A stretch of 64,000 bases of DNA from Gorsachius magnificus (Eukaryota; Chordata; Aves; Pelecaniformes; Ardeidae): NCBI GenBank assembly GCA_034008185.1, contig CM067082.1, forward strand, positions 7,362,984-7,426,983. The letters are read 5' to 3'. Below the pieces are notes generated by a model. It saw nothing but the letters and a program-made list of their open reading frames with translations. It ran no database searches and was not told the origin of the DNA. A program made the position numbers and the translations under genes. Of this stretch, positions 12,182 through 25,192 are shown piece after piece (the first letter of the stretch is position 1; the number at the start of each line of letters is the position of its first letter).

Positions 12182-15127
12182 TTTTTCCAAGTTTGCAAGG
12201 TAAGTTTAAAGTCTAGCTGAAGGGATCTAAAAAACAAGAGGAAGAAATGCCAGTGTTGAAAGGGATCTGCTGTCTTAAACAGGAGCAAAGAACCTTGCAG
12301 CTGTGCTAGTTTGGCATATTTTTCCTTTTTTGTTAGGTGGTGGTTTGCAACTTCCAATGTAGTCTATGTGGGGATTATGTGTAATGTCTGCAGCTTGTTT
12401 CCTGGTAACTGAAGCCCTTGACAAACATTCACTTCAGGATCTGTTAGGCCAAAAGATATTACTGTTTTTAACACTTTTTCACTGTCTTTCCCCTGTATAT
12501 TACCAACCCCTTCAGTTACCATTCAAAATTTTCATGAGCAGCACCTGATTAAATTGAGGCAAAATGCCCTAGGTTAAGTGCAATAGTTTGTTAGTCTCGA
12601 CAAAAATAGTAATTTTAGCTGGAGTGAGTTAGAGAGAGCACTTAAATAAACTAGTCTGTAGTTTTTGGAGGGATGCAGTCTCCAGCAGCTGAGCATTAAT
12701 GTGTGGTCAAGGTTTACAGCCTTTTTCATGTCACATCTATATACAGCAAAGGGCAGCTGTCTTCCACCTAAATACTTTCAGCAACTTAACAGAGTACGTA
12801 AAAGTTGCAGGCAATATGAATATCTTCTGAGTATATTCTTATCTTAGTTTCAGTTGTACTATTAAGAAATAATATACTACTAATAAAAAGCATATCTATT
12901 CTATGTACTAAGCTATATACTATATACTGTTATGAAATTTTATAATCACTGGGAGATGGGGAGAAAATAAAAGTAAAAAACCCAACCACTGGTGATTAGA
13001 AGTAGCCATGTGTAAGCAGTGACCTAAATGTAAGAGTCTTACACTGACTCTCCTTGGGGTGCAATGTACTTGACTCACCCTAGGTGTCTATTGCCATTTA
13101 AGCTGTCACCAGGCATTTAGAACATCCTCATGGAGATGATAGCTAGCCATGTGTGCTTAAGACTAAAAATTAATCTTTTATATAACTGTGGAAGTCTGGT
13201 TTCATTGAAGGTGGATCTCTTAAGGTTGGTTGCCAGTTTATGTGGTTCAACAGGACCAATGAACAAGCAATGGCAAGAGCCTTTTGGCACCATAGCTAAT
13301 GCATTATGTGTGGGGGATAGCCTACATCTTGCAGGCAAACACGGAGACTTTCTCTCACTTGGAGCGTAGCTAGAATAGTCAAGACCAAATTTTGATTAAA
13401 ATTGCAAAAAAATCAAAATCTGTATGATGCAGACTGAATAGCTCTAATGAACAGAGTGGAACAAAGTTTCCCATTTTCCCCTAGTTGCATATGTATCTGT
13501 GCTACAAACTTGGGGACTGGACTTGACTGTATCACTTCTGAGAAAAGAGAGGTAAAACTGGAGGCACTGTAACCTTGATGTTAGGCTAATTTACATGACT
13601 GGAATTGCCAGCTCTGCTTATAATGTGTTTAGCAAGGCAAGAGAGGGTTGAAAAAGTGAAAAGTAAGAGTGAAGAGAAAAATTGGTGGCATTCAGTAGTA
13701 GCAATATCAGTACCAGTTTTAGGGTTGATAGGTCCAGGGATCTCAATGTTAAAGGACCAAAGGGCTAAATAACAAAGAATGGAAAGGGAGTCTGTTCAGG
13801 ATTCTTAAAGCAGAGAACAGAGAATTTTCTTTTTAATATCTGCATGTAAGAGAAATAAAACCTGTTTTACTAAGGAGGATTTCAATTTTGGAGACACATT
13901 AAAGGTCTCACACAGGCAGTAGTTAGTCATTAGAGTACTTGAATACATGCATATATGGGTGGGTTCTTTTTTTTCTTTTTTTCCCTCAAAGTAGAGGCGT
14001 CGTGCTTAACACAAGCTAGATCTATTTCGGACCTCATTATATGGATAAAGATGAATTAATTGCTGGATTAGTATCTGGCTGTTGCTTAGAGACTGGTGAT
14101 TATGACCTGCTTATATTTAATATAAGCAGATAAAAGATAGTCCCAACCACTTTTATTTTGTTTCATTGATTGTAAAATAGTCCTGACCACTACTTCCTAG
14201 GAAACCACCAGCTTCCAAGGTGGTGATTAGCTTGTCTGTATGAATTATATATGGCATTTCAAACAAGCTCAGTTTCCAAGCTAAGGAGGATTTAATGGAA
14301 AATGGAAGACAAAAAATAAAAAAGAAAGCAACTATGTCTGTGAAAAATGGAGCTTTATTAAAAGAATTTCTGAGATTATTTTTATATTTACTTGAGAAAT
14401 AATGATTCCATATTTGTAAAGAAGACAGTTTTTGTCTAGCATTTAACCTGTCCTTGTGGAAAAATGAAAGTAATTGGAAAATAAAAAACAATATTTAGCA
14501 AAAGGAAGAAAAACCACACAGATAATAAATTTAGAAGTTATTAAGAGTAAAATAAGATAAGAAAAAACAAACACATAAAGGAAAATGAATGTCTCAAACA
14601 ATGAAGATGACTATGCATATGAGAAACAAGTTCTCAGGATAAGTATACTAGTTATAGGTGATATTATAAAAAAAAATAATAAGAAAACCCAGAAGTTTTC
14701 TTCCATATTTGGCAAAAAAAATCTGTTATTACACCCCATAGGTAGTTTTGACTTACTGATAATTGAAGAAGTCACTATCTGTCCTCATTAAAACAGGAGG
14801 CCTTCAAAATCATGCCCAAGAGACTTGAGGAGTTTGTTGAGCAGATCTCTGGATATAAGTTAGGTATTTATTAAAGGATATAATAACAGAACATTACAAA
14901 AGCTTGGAGAACACAAACATTTGCCCAGTATTTAAAAAAAAAAAAAAAAGTATGTGGGCTGACAGTGACTGTAAGCCTATTAAAATGAGGAAAACTATCA
15001 CTCAAGTTTCATTTTATGGATATTAAAATAAAGGAACAAAATGAATGTCAGTAATAACAGCTTTCTAGAATGCAGGTTTTATGAAAAAAACTACTGAGAT
15101 GATCTTGGCTGATGTAGATAAAGGCTC
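12182..15127. other. Unique AT-rich DNA, no gene seen
   Basis: No gene was recognised over 2.9 kb. Short A and T runs occur at 13968-13984 and 14935-14949. The short open frames (for example 13130-13369) have no recognisable domain. Confidence 0.45.
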
Positions 15128-15250
15128 CCAGCCCTTGGAGCCATCTGGGACCAGCTGGAACCAGCTGTGTCCTGCACGCGGCAGCCCCGACCTCTCCCCT
15201 CAGGGGGCGCCCTGCACCTCCCCTACTGACACTGGGGCATGGACACCCAG
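15128..15250 (-). mobile_element. ERV LTR fragment (38.8-kb family, U3 start)
   Basis: This stretch aligns by eye with 39353-39468, the sense 5' part of the LTR at 38770. Shared blocks include CCCTTGGAGCC, CTGGGACC, CAGCTGTGTC, CCTCTCCCCTCAGGG and GCATGGACACC. It is in the same orientation but carries an extra duplicated GGAACCAGCT. The adjoining LTR part is not found next to it; that part appears only at 15874. This is a broken or rearranged copy. Confidence 0.75.
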
Positions 15251-15764
15251 TAAAGAACTGTGCACAAGTGCAGCCATTAAAGATTGCTGCTCAGTACTTC
15301 CCACAGGTCTGGATCAGACCCTTCATAGGTTGACAGTGTGAGGATATTTCTGGACATGCCCGCACCAAACATATGCCCGCACCTTTGAGGTGAGGTTGAA
15401 GCCACCGTTTCTCCCACAATAAAGCCAGGCTGTGATGGAATCTGCAGCCAGCCCCACCACCAGGAGCAACTAGGTGCTGTCACACAGCTCGGAAAGCCTG
15501 GGACTGCCTTTCGTCTGCTCCTCACCATTTTACTACTGCAACGTGTTGCACCTTCAGAAGCTGTCAGTTTTGGAGACACATCTCTCCAACCTGTCGAGAT
15601 TCACAGGGATGGACAGATGCCTAGTAGCCATGCTGGCTGGCTGTCTGCTGCAGGCAGAAAGGCGCCTCTGTTCTTCAGCTCCCCCTCCCATTGACCGGGG
15701 GTGTTTCAGAGCAAGTAGAAGTTGTTTCTTCACATTTCTCTTCACATTTCACTCATACTGAGAG
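15251..15764. other. GC-richer sequence between LTR fragments, unassigned
   Basis: About 500 bp, more GC-rich than the surroundings, lies between two LTR-derived pieces. It may be part of the same decayed element, with an AATAAA at 15419-15424, but I recognise no internal ERV motif in it and no coding sequence. Confidence 0.35.
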
Positions 15765-15873
15765 TCTGAGACTAGCTGTTGTAGGGACCTGTGTTGTACG
15801 TGTGTATCTACACTTTCACTTATGTATCTTCCTCCTGGTCAGGCAGTGAGAAAAACAAGATGAAGCCATTGGT
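15765..15873 (-). mobile_element. LTR fragment shared with the 47.5-kb element
   Basis: It aligns closely with 47863-47974. Shared blocks include GAGAC-AGCTGTTGTAGGGAC, TGTGTAT-TCTACAC, CAGTGAGAA and ACAAGATGA-GCCAT-GGTGCT. At 15873/15874 the similarity to that family stops and similarity to the 38.8-kb LTR begins. Orientation is assigned from the 47.5-kb copy, whose U5-like end lies at its low-coordinate side. Confidence 0.7.
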
Positions 15874-15960
15874 GCTTTGCTCCAGCGGGGTCTCTCCAGG
15901 GCTGCAGGGGATCCCTGCTCTGGGCCTGCAGCACCTCCTGCCCTCCTCCTCCTCGTCCTC
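15874..15960 (-). mobile_element. ERV LTR fragment (38.8-kb family, middle part)
   Basis: It is nearly identical to 39128-39212: TTGCTCCAGCGGGGTCTCTC, then GGGCTGCAGGGGATCCCTGC, and a CTCCTCCTCC tract. It is in the same orientation as the fragment at 15128, but the order of the two LTR parts is reversed relative to the 38.8-kb copy. This implies two insertions, a tandem arrangement or rearrangement. Confidence 0.8.
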
Positions 15961-17352
15961 TCACCTTTCTGTTTTCAGGATTATTTGTTGCACATTTTCT
16001 CCTTACTCCTCATTGTGCCTGCGTGCTGTTTTACTCTTCTGCAAGCGTGTTTTCACAGAGGCTCCACCAGACTTGGAAGAGAAATAAAATCCCTCTTTTA
16101 CTTGTAAGGCAGGTATACCTGACAAACACACCTAGGGGGTTGCAAAGGAAGATTCTCCACAATAAGCTGCTGGCAGAGGTGTCAGTGTTGAAGTAAAAGG
16201 CTTGGTTATAGTATTGGATACACAAATAAGAAAACCATATCTTCAGCTCTGAAGTTCGGGCTTGTTTTTTCATTCTGTAAAAGACTGGGGGACTGGTTAA
16301 GTTTAGAAGAAGTGTGTGCAAGTCTGGAGGTGAGATTTTTAGAAAAATACAGCTGGAAAAACAAGAGACAACTGAAAGTTAATGTGCATATGGTGTAGAG
16401 GTATCTTCATGGACAGAAAATTACAAGTAGTAAAGACCACTGCACTGTAGTAGGGAAAGTCATAACAAGAACCAAAAACTAGAAGCTGAAGCCAGAAAAA
16501 AAATACCAGAAATAAGTTAGTAAATTACCTTCTTAACATTAAAGGTGGTTAACTATTGGGAAAGGCTACTAAAGCAAATGAGAGAATTTCCACTGCTTTG
16601 TCTCTTCACGTGAAAAATGGGATGACTTTCTGAAATATTTCCTTTAACCAAGCTCAAGTTTTTGGGTCAGGGGTTGAAATATATGTAATCCAAGAGTACC
16701 TTTTGGCTTTAAAGACTTTGAATCATCTTTCAGTAAGAAAAACTATTTCAGCAAAATAATGTTTTTTCATAAAAAATATTTACTTTCCTTAAAAATGAGT
16801 GATTTATTCACATGCAAACAATTAAAACTGAAAAAAAAATAGGTGCAACTGGTATTTGAATCAGTTCTCTAAGGAAGTCAGTATCTTTGTCCTTCACCAT
16901 AAATAGCCTGAGTTAATCTGATTTGCTCTTAGAGTTTCAAAAGAGGTTTTTAGCTGACACTGTCTGTTCTTCTCTGCTCTTCTTGAACTTCTCTGCTTTT
17001 GATTGCATCTGAGACCCACAGGCCTTGTCAGATCACCTTATACGCTGGAGCTGTGCTACTATTATGCCAGTTAAGGGAATAATTGATGCTTTTTAACAGC
17101 ACCCTAGGAAGAAAGTGGCTGAGGCTGTCCTGTGACATCAATCTGCCATACAGTCCCAGTCCGTGTGTGCATAGAACACAGCTCTCAGGTTATAGCATAG
17201 ACCTTTCTGTCACAGGACTTAGGAGTCTGCCTTGCAACAGCAGTTAATCATTTAATGTAGAAAAACATGGTAACATCTGTTGTCATAATGCTGCTAAGTG
17301 ATGGAAGAAATGTGTAAAAAAAGTCCATCTGCCCCCACCTCCTCATGCTCAC
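15961..17352. other. Unique DNA, no gene seen
   Basis: No repeat or gene was recognised. A CT-rich stretch continues to about 16050 next to the LTR fragment, then the sequence returns to ordinary AT-rich DNA. Confidence 0.4.
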
Positions 17353-17392
17353 CTTCACCCCTTCCATCCTGACTCCTCTCCCTCCAAGGGGT
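17353..17392 (-). mobile_element. Possible short LTR scrap (38.8-kb family, U5)
   Basis: About 40 bp (CACCCCTTCC-TCCTGACTCC and TCTCCC-C-AGGGG) resemble 38877-38912 in the 38.8-kb LTR. The match is short and CT-rich, so chance similarity cannot be excluded. Confidence 0.3.
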
Positions 17393-20300
17393 TTTTTTGG
17401 TTTATTTTTGTAACTTTAAAAAAACAAGCAGGAAAAGTAAAATATTCACCAGGGAATGATAAAAGTACTAAAGTACTAAAAAAAGACTGGAGAAAAATGT
17501 AAGTACTGTTAGAAGAGGGCAGGCCAGGCTGCCTGCCTGTATCTGTGGCTTCTCTCATGCTCCCTTCTTCTTGTCTGTGTCCCCATGCTTTTGTGTCTTG
17601 TTTTGATAGATGAAAGTTCAAGCAGTGAAACACACTGTCAGACTAAAACCATTTGTCACTGAAAGCTAGCACCAGTCTGCGTACAGATATCGGGTCTGAG
17701 TCATGTCTTTTCTTTTGACAAGGATGTCAGTGCTATTTGTCACAGACTTGTTTATCTGCCAGATCAGACTGCCATTTTGCTACCCTGGGTCAGTGCATAG
17801 GAGAAGCAGCTCACCTCCAATAACACTGTCAAATTACCCTCAGCATAAAGATGCCAAAGCTGGTGCCTTCGTATTTTTTAACTTCAATGAGACAGGGTCA
17901 GGAAGAGTAGTTTGGCAAGTCCTACAGGGCTATACAGAATGCCAAGGCAGCTCACCTGTTAAAAATCCACTTAAAGTGGTTTTAATATTTGTTTCAAAGA
18001 GATATCAGAAATGATCATTTTGATCTTTCCTGTATTTTTACATTTTGGCACATCTGGTGATCAAAGCATACTTTAGCTACTGACAGCTCGTGTAGCTAAA
18101 CAGTGGCTCTTTGGTCTGGAAATTAATCCTTTCTTTAATCTTCATGTCAGCAGAGAACCGAATTGCAAATGTAGCCATAAATGATTGGACCTGGTCCCAT
18201 TATTGGGTTTACAAACATTAATGTGGGGATTTTTTTTTAATCTAAAGATTGAAGGATTTAAGGAAGGATTTATGTAGTTCTCTTGTTCTCCTGAATCTTT
18301 TGTTGCATTTCAAACACGAATTACACAGACAAGGGCAGAAGACATCAGAAACATACTGCAAAGTAATACTACAAAGGCTGCATTTGAACTGGAAAGGCAG
18401 ATTACCATGCTAATACAAGAAGAGAGGGGGGAAGAGTAGATAAATACTTCAAATCCATCAGATTGTTCTTGATAAGCACTATTATCACTAAAGATTAGTT
18501 TAAATTGTAAATATACAGTAGCAGCTACTCATACATTCCAAAGTTTCCCAAATAGCTGGCTGTTTGGACGGCAATACAGTATGAAGATGAGAAATGATGA
18601 GTTTTGAATGGTATGAGTGAAGTGGATAAGAACAAAATGGCATTTCTTCCCTTTTTACACCAAGTGCATGTCATTTTGGTACCAGATTTGAACTAGAAAT
18701 ATTTTAAAGTTCTAAAGGCTCAGTATTTTCCTTCTAATACCCTTTGTTTTCAGAGTCCCATAGACCTTTAGGCCCACTCTGCTCTTTTTCTCCTGAATTA
18801 CTCACACGCAAGTGGGAGAGGCAGGAGGTAAATTATTTGAGCTATCTGAAGGATGAGGTATATGGATCAGATATTCCTTTCCTACTAGCCCAGAATCCTC
18901 TTTCTGTGCATTGATGGAAAAAGATATAACAACATCAAAGTATTGGTATTTCAGTCGTCTATGTTATGGTCTCAGTGCTCCCAGCAAGACTGAAGGAATA
19001 GACTGCAGTCTGTGGGAAATAAAGCCCATGTGAGCATCCTGTAACTCTGAAAGGTCTAAGAGTACCATCATGTACACTCACTGAAATCAGCCAGACTGCA
19101 TGAGCACAAATCAAGGCAAAATTTTCCATAGCCCTTAGGAGGTTTGTCTTGGCTTAACAACTGAGCCTTTTGAAGTTTCACTACTCCTTCTTGCCAGCCA
19201 CACCATAAAGAGATGCAGGTGTTTCCTTAATTTTCTCGCAGCTAGATAAATTTCTTTCAGGTGCATCAGAAATATACATATTGCTCACCCCCCACCTCCC
19301 CCAACTGTTAGCAATTTGGCAAAAAAAAGTAAGATTTATAAACTTGCAAATTAGTGTGAACAAGTAACAACATATCCCTTTTCTTATCCAGTATATTTAC
19401 TGACTTAAGTTTCAGCACTTGTTTTCATGTGATTCAGAATACAGCCTAGTCCCTTACTGTAAAAAAAAAAAAACAAACTAAGCCTGCCAGTCAGATTAAT
19501 TATACAGTAGAAAAATATTAGAGGAAAAAAATAGAATAATTTTCCATGTATTCATATGATAACTTCTGATGGAGAAATTAATGTTCCACCTTCATTGAAC
19601 CGGTCTTGAATGAGGTAAAGGAGGAACAAAGGACTTGGGCAGGGTATATTCCATGGTGATTTGGGCTACTCATAATGGAGGGGAATTCCTCTGACCCAGA
19701 TTTCCACCTTCAGCCTCAGGAAATTTCCAAATCCAACCAAGATAATACATTCCCAGTAAATTTTTTCTTGTGATGAACCAGCATTTTCTGATGAATGGGA
19801 AAAAAAAAAAAAAAAAACAGCAGCAAGAAAACAATTTGTTGAAGCGCCTTTCTTAGTAAACATTTATGTACAGAGCTCTAGTAGCCTAAAAATTCTGCTG
19901 ACTTTTCTTCAGAGGGAGGAAGGGAACATGGAAATGCCAAATGGACATACCAAGAAATTTAGTGCTCATTATCTAGTTAGTGCAGGGCAGAGCTTGCATA
20001 AGAATTGAAATTCTAGGAGGGATTGCCAAAAGGGATGGTAGTGGACCTTCAGGAGGTCCAAGTCTGATTCCAGAGGGGTTTAGACAGTTGCCTTAAAATT
20101 CTGTGTTGAGCCTCGTGCAGTTTGGAAGCAAAAAATTGTTATGTGGTGCCTTTTTCATTCACACTGTGAAAGCACACTGTGAAATCATGTGGTAGTCCTG
20201 ACTCAAAATATGAAGTTTCCATACCACAAAAGCCAGCATGCTGAGTACCCCTGCAGTCAGTCAAAGAAGGACAAAGAATTAAATCAATGATTTTTTACTT

Positions 20301-23300
20301 ACTGGTGTTGATAACACAGTGAGAACATAATAGAATTTAAAGGTATTTTGCTGGGGACACCATAGAATCCACTCTTTTTTTTTTTTTTTAAGAAACCTTT
20401 TTGTCATTAACAGTATAGATAATCCATTAAAGGACATAAAGTCTTAATCTTCATCTGTCTTGTACTTTGTAACACATGTACTAAATTGAATGTTTTGCAT
20501 ATATTGGTGTAGACAAAAGAGAAAGTGCTATTGAATCATATAGATAATGTAATTTTTTTTTTTTACTCTTTTTCTTTTTTTTCCACAACCTATATTGTTC
20601 AGGTAAGTTTTTCTTACAAACAGCTTTGTGAAGAAGAACATCTTAAAGGATGCTGGAGCTCAGCTTAGCAAACTTTCTTCAGTTGAGTTCTTGAACTGTC
20701 TGTGGGTCAGGAGGCCATTTAATTCACCATTATTATGTTGTCGGAAGCATGGCACAGGTGACAATGACACTCAATCAGAGTGTGATTTGTAAATACTTTT
20801 GAAGGTAGGCACCTGGGTTCTTTGTAGAAATATAAAAAAAAATAATAATAATTTGGATTTACAATGCAGGAAACTCAAACTTTGAAAATCTGCGCTTTAT
20901 TTTATTTTTAATTTGACTCTGGAACCAGACTGTAACAGCCTGGAAAATTAAAGCAGGAATTAGGAGGCAGGCATGCAGATAGCAAAGTTAGGAAAAAATT
21001 CCCAATCACTGAAAAGAAGAGATGGAAGTTGCTTCAAGAACTTTTTTAATCCTTTCCTCTCACCTGGGCAAACCACACTTACAACACCTCTGACTTGTTA
21101 ATCTAAACTGATCTCAAAGACCGATGATGATGAAGCTTCTCCTACAAAAGAAATATTCACAAACTGCTGTCCCGAACATCTGTCTTCAAATTTATCTGTT
21201 TTCTTTTTCATAGTTTTTTTTGAAATGGAGACAATTGATCAACATTTTTATTTTACTCACCATTTTCCTATTGAAGGATCATCTCCCTCTCCATTTTTTC
21301 TTTTCAGAGCTAAAAAAAATATTACAACCTTATTCCATTTTTGCTTTTCTCAGAATAAGTCCCCAATATCAAAGTACAGCTGAATGACTGTCTCTCGTGT
21401 CTTCTATACAGCGTATCCATTTTTACATACCAGTTTGAAATGGTATCTCATTGCTGAATGGTAGTTATAATTTAAGCCATTATTAGCCTCATGAAAAATT
21501 GCCTGAAGTCCTGGCAATACAGCACTTACACCACTGGGAGAAATTGCTGCCAAGTGCATGTGATGTGACAGAAACTTAATTGTTGCATTGGTCATCAGGT
21601 GATACCTGTGGGAAAATGCTGACACTTGCAGGGAGCAGCCTGGGCTGACAAGGAGTGTGTCTGTGTGATGCAGTGGTCAGTCCATTATTTCTGATTTAAT
21701 GCAAGTGACCTGTAATGTAATGAACCTACTTAACTGTGAGATGGAGCTGCTGTAACTGTCATCAGATACCTGGTATTTTCCAGTGCTTCAGGACTGACAG
21801 ACATATGATCTAATCTATCAGGATTTGAAATACTTCTCACTGAATATACAGTTGTGGCTAGCGAGTAGGATGTTCCATAAGGTATCTCAGTCTGCTTTCC
21901 ATCTTATTATCAGTGTAACTCATACCTTACATTCTTGTGGAATAATTAAAGAAAGACAATTATTTTTACTGGAACTTTTCTAATCTGACTAGAATATTGG
22001 TCAAGTTTACTGAAGCATTTGTTTCTTCCTATGTCATGAGATATGCAGGTATACACTTTCCCATAATACGGTAGTTGTCATTTAAGGATTGTAAAACATT
22101 TTCATGAATTCAGCCTCACTTTATCTTGGAGCAATTATTTCCTTTGAAACCTAAAGAAGTGATTATGTATAGGTAAACAGTGGCAAGGATGCAAGAAGAC
22201 TGGTTACCAGACCCATGAACGCTTCCTCAGTAAGATTAATTTTAGTTCTATTTTGATTGATTCAGGTCAGCAGATATTGCAAGAAAGTCCAAGACATTCA
22301 AGTAAGTTGTTGCACATCTATACACATGGAACACTGGGACCAAAACAGGAGACTTTCACCTAATCTTGTATGTGATCTGAATAAAATTGTATTTATACTG
22401 CTTATAACTGTAGTCTCAGAGAATTCTTGTCTTTCTATGTAACTGAACTCAGTTGTATAGGAAGATTCAAGCAATCCACTCTGATCATGTAATATTCAGG
22501 ACTTTTTTCTTTGTTTTCAGGGCAAGCCTCAAGAGATAATGCTAACATGTATTAGTAGTGTCGAACGCTACATGTGGTAATACATTCCTTGCATGAACTG
22601 CCTCAGGAATTCCAGACATTGCTACTGACTGGTAAGGACCTATAATAAATATCACAATATATCACAGGGGAACTATGATGACTTGTGATGTAAGAGCTGC
22701 TACACAATTGTTCTCAAAATCCACGTTGATTAAATAGTGGTTTCAGTTCATAGCAGGGCAGCTGGGCATGACCGTTAATAGAGGAATGTACTGTGAGGTC
22801 CTGAGGAGGTGTGAAGCTTTGCAAGGCTCTGGATAGCACACATGCAGCTCATTTTCACAAGAATGCTGTTTTCCTAAGCTCTTAGTAAGAGTAAGTCCAA
22901 GTGAAACAGGAGCAATTTTAAAGTCATTAACCTTTGACCACCGATTGGGACAGGAAGAAAAGGGGAATTATGTTCTTGAAGGAGGGCTGTGCTAAGTATT
23001 GTAGCCTTCTGATGCTTTGCCTTGTAAAGCATTGTTGGGTTTATACAAGGAGCAGTTAATTCTGCATGCTTATCTGAACCAGAAAGGTGGGGAAATGAAA
23101 AGCAGCACAAAGATATTCTTTGATGTATTTGTGTGGTATTGCATCTTTGCCAACAGAGAGGATTTATAAGCTAGGACACCATTCACAGGAAACACAGCTA
23201 GGCTGCTTGTAAGTCCAACTGGGTAAAATCATAAACACTGCACAGAATCATATGGACTTTCCCAGGTTTCTACTGGGTCAAAGATCTCTGTGTTATGCTC

Positions 23301-23414
23301 CTTTACCCCACATGAATGTGTTCACAGGCAGAAGTAAATTAATTTTTATAGCATCATCCTGTGGCTCAGTGACTGACTAAGATTACTCAGCTTCTCTCAG
23401 AGCATCTCCAATCC
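17393..23414. other. Unique AT-rich DNA, no gene seen
   Basis: About 6 kb with only short chance frames. Homopolymer runs occur at 19461-19472 (A), 19800-19817 (A), 20376-20390 (T) and 20553-20565 (T), and an AAT run lies near 20838-20850. Confidence 0.45.
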
Positions 23415-23572
23415 TCAGGAGATGCTCTGAATTTGCAACAGCTGCCTCAGCTGGTCTTCCAGTTCTTGCATTGTATTTCTATGCTGTCCAGAGTTCTTTG
23501 CTGTCATCTTCGGCCAACCATGGTACATCCTGTGCAATCTTCTGTCTGCATTGTTGATGAAATTAATAAAAT
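23415..23572 (-). CDS. Candidate 3'-terminal coding exon, unknown gene
   Basis: I do not recognise this gene. On the minus strand a pyrimidine tract (TTTTTTCCACTCCTCCTTCC) ends in an AG acceptor at 23573-23574. A 51-residue frame then opens in phase 2 and ends at TGA (23415-23417). The peptide starts FINFINNADRRLHRMYHGWP, continues through a basic stretch, and ends in a heptad-like helix (TMQELEDQLRQLLQIQ) that could form a coiled coil. Its composition is more protein-like than that of the other non-repeat frames nearby. Against it, no upstream exon or clear polyadenylation signal was identified. It could be a real last exon, an exapted exon or a chance frame. A second minus-strand candidate lies 8 kb upstream in transcription, at 31733-32026. 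Confidence 0.38.
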
Positions 23573-25023
23573 CTGGAAGGAGGAGTGGAAAAAAGTCAGA
23601 GAGGTCACAAAAGACAGACAACACATTAACTGGAGTTGCACAACACTGACACTGTAATGTAACAAAGTTAATAAGGTATAAAACCTGACTGCTCGTTTTA
23701 TAAGCAAACTCTTCCTGGTAATTAAACCAATAGAGCAGAGAGAGTCAATTATGATGATCTGTGGCCATGTGTACACAGGTACTGGGGATGCCAGGCAGCT
23801 GTACACAGCTGCAGAAAGCATTTCTGAATGTGGGATCTGATGCTCTTTAAGAATAAGCTTCTGCTTGCCAGAGCCAAACTAGCGTGTAAATCCCCGCTAG
23901 CAGGAAAATCCTTTATATATACTCAGGTCCACTGCAGTAAAAGGCAGTCACTCACATACTGTTTTGAAAAGGAAGAAATCCCAAAAAGGAAGAAACCTGA
24001 ACTATTCTAAAAGTACTGGCACTGCTGTACTTGTTACACCCCTTTGTCATAGACATAAGCAAGTAACTCAGGGATGAAGTCTGCCCTCATGGAGAACAGA
24101 GAGAAGGACTGCCAAACAAATTAAGGCAAAATTTTCTCCAGTGTGAATGACAGCCTAAACTTTGCTAATGTTTGCTTCAGCACAAATGCGAATGGGGAAA
24201 ATTTCTTGCAAGAAGACCCAAGATTATGATTATGTCTCTGTATTAGATCAAGGGAATTAATTCGGAAATGCCATGACCTGTTTATTATACTTTTTATAAA
24301 TCCCTTGGTATCAATTGAGGTCACCTGGGATGAATGTCAGTCATAAAAACAAAGCTATTAGGGACGTTTTTGTCATACTGCCAAGGTACGGTTGTTCAGA
24401 CTCAAAAACACGTTCATAATAAAAAGTAATTTCTTTGTTAATATTGAAAGTTTTGATAGAGGGACCTGTTCAGAAAACTGTTCTAACTGTGAATTTAAGG
24501 AATGAATTTGTGGCTTCCCTTTTGTCTTAATAACAAAAAAGAGATGAATTTCCATATAATTTTAAGTGTAAACTGTGTAAGGAGATGAAGTTTCAATCTA
24601 GAAACCATGTCTTATTTAATTAGGTTTAACAGGTCACAACGTAGTAGCATGTTATGTATAAGCCATGCTGTCCTCCATTTAAGTTGGAGTATAGCCTACA
24701 CTACCCGAAGTTCCAAGAAAGAAGCAGATGGGTTCAGCTGGCAGTAACAAAACAAAACAATGGCTTTGCAACCTCAGTATTTCTATGTTTTTAAAATATA
24801 TTCCTAAGCAGTTTGAATTAATATCACTCCTGTATCATTCATTAACTCTTAATGAAGTGTAAAATAATAACTGATGTCATGTTTGTAACCGTAAAGCATA
24901 GCTCAGAAGATGACAATTTAAAGAGCATTCAGCGTGAGATACACTGTCAGTTATGCTGACATAAAGAAGGAAGAACTCTATGCATTCAAAAGGAGGAAGT
25001 AGTGGGTTGTTTTGTTTTGCTTT
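23573..25023. other. Unique AT-rich DNA, no gene seen
   Basis: No repeat was recognised. If the exon candidate at 23415-23572 is real, this would be its upstream intron. Confidence 0.4.
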
Positions 25024-25110
25024 CATAGAATCATAGAATCATTTAGGTTGGAAAAGTTTTAAGACCATCAAGTCCAACCGTTTACCTAACACTGCCATTC
25101 CACCAGTAAT
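25024..25110 (-). mobile_element. CR1 LINE, 3' tail only
   Basis: The plus strand reads TCATAGAATCATAGAATCAT, then TTAGGTTGGAAAAG and CATCAAGTCCAACCG. This is the reverse complement of a CR1 3' UTR with its terminal octamers. About 85 bp remain before homology fades near CACTGCCATTCCACC. The GTCCAACCGTTTACCTAACA wording marks a different subfamily from the CR1 copy that follows at 25193. Confidence 0.88.
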
Positions 25111-25192
25111 ATTTTTAACCAAACGCATAACTGAATGGTGGTAGCTATGTCCAAAAGACACTATATTACCTCAAAAAGGGCTTAGACTAATT

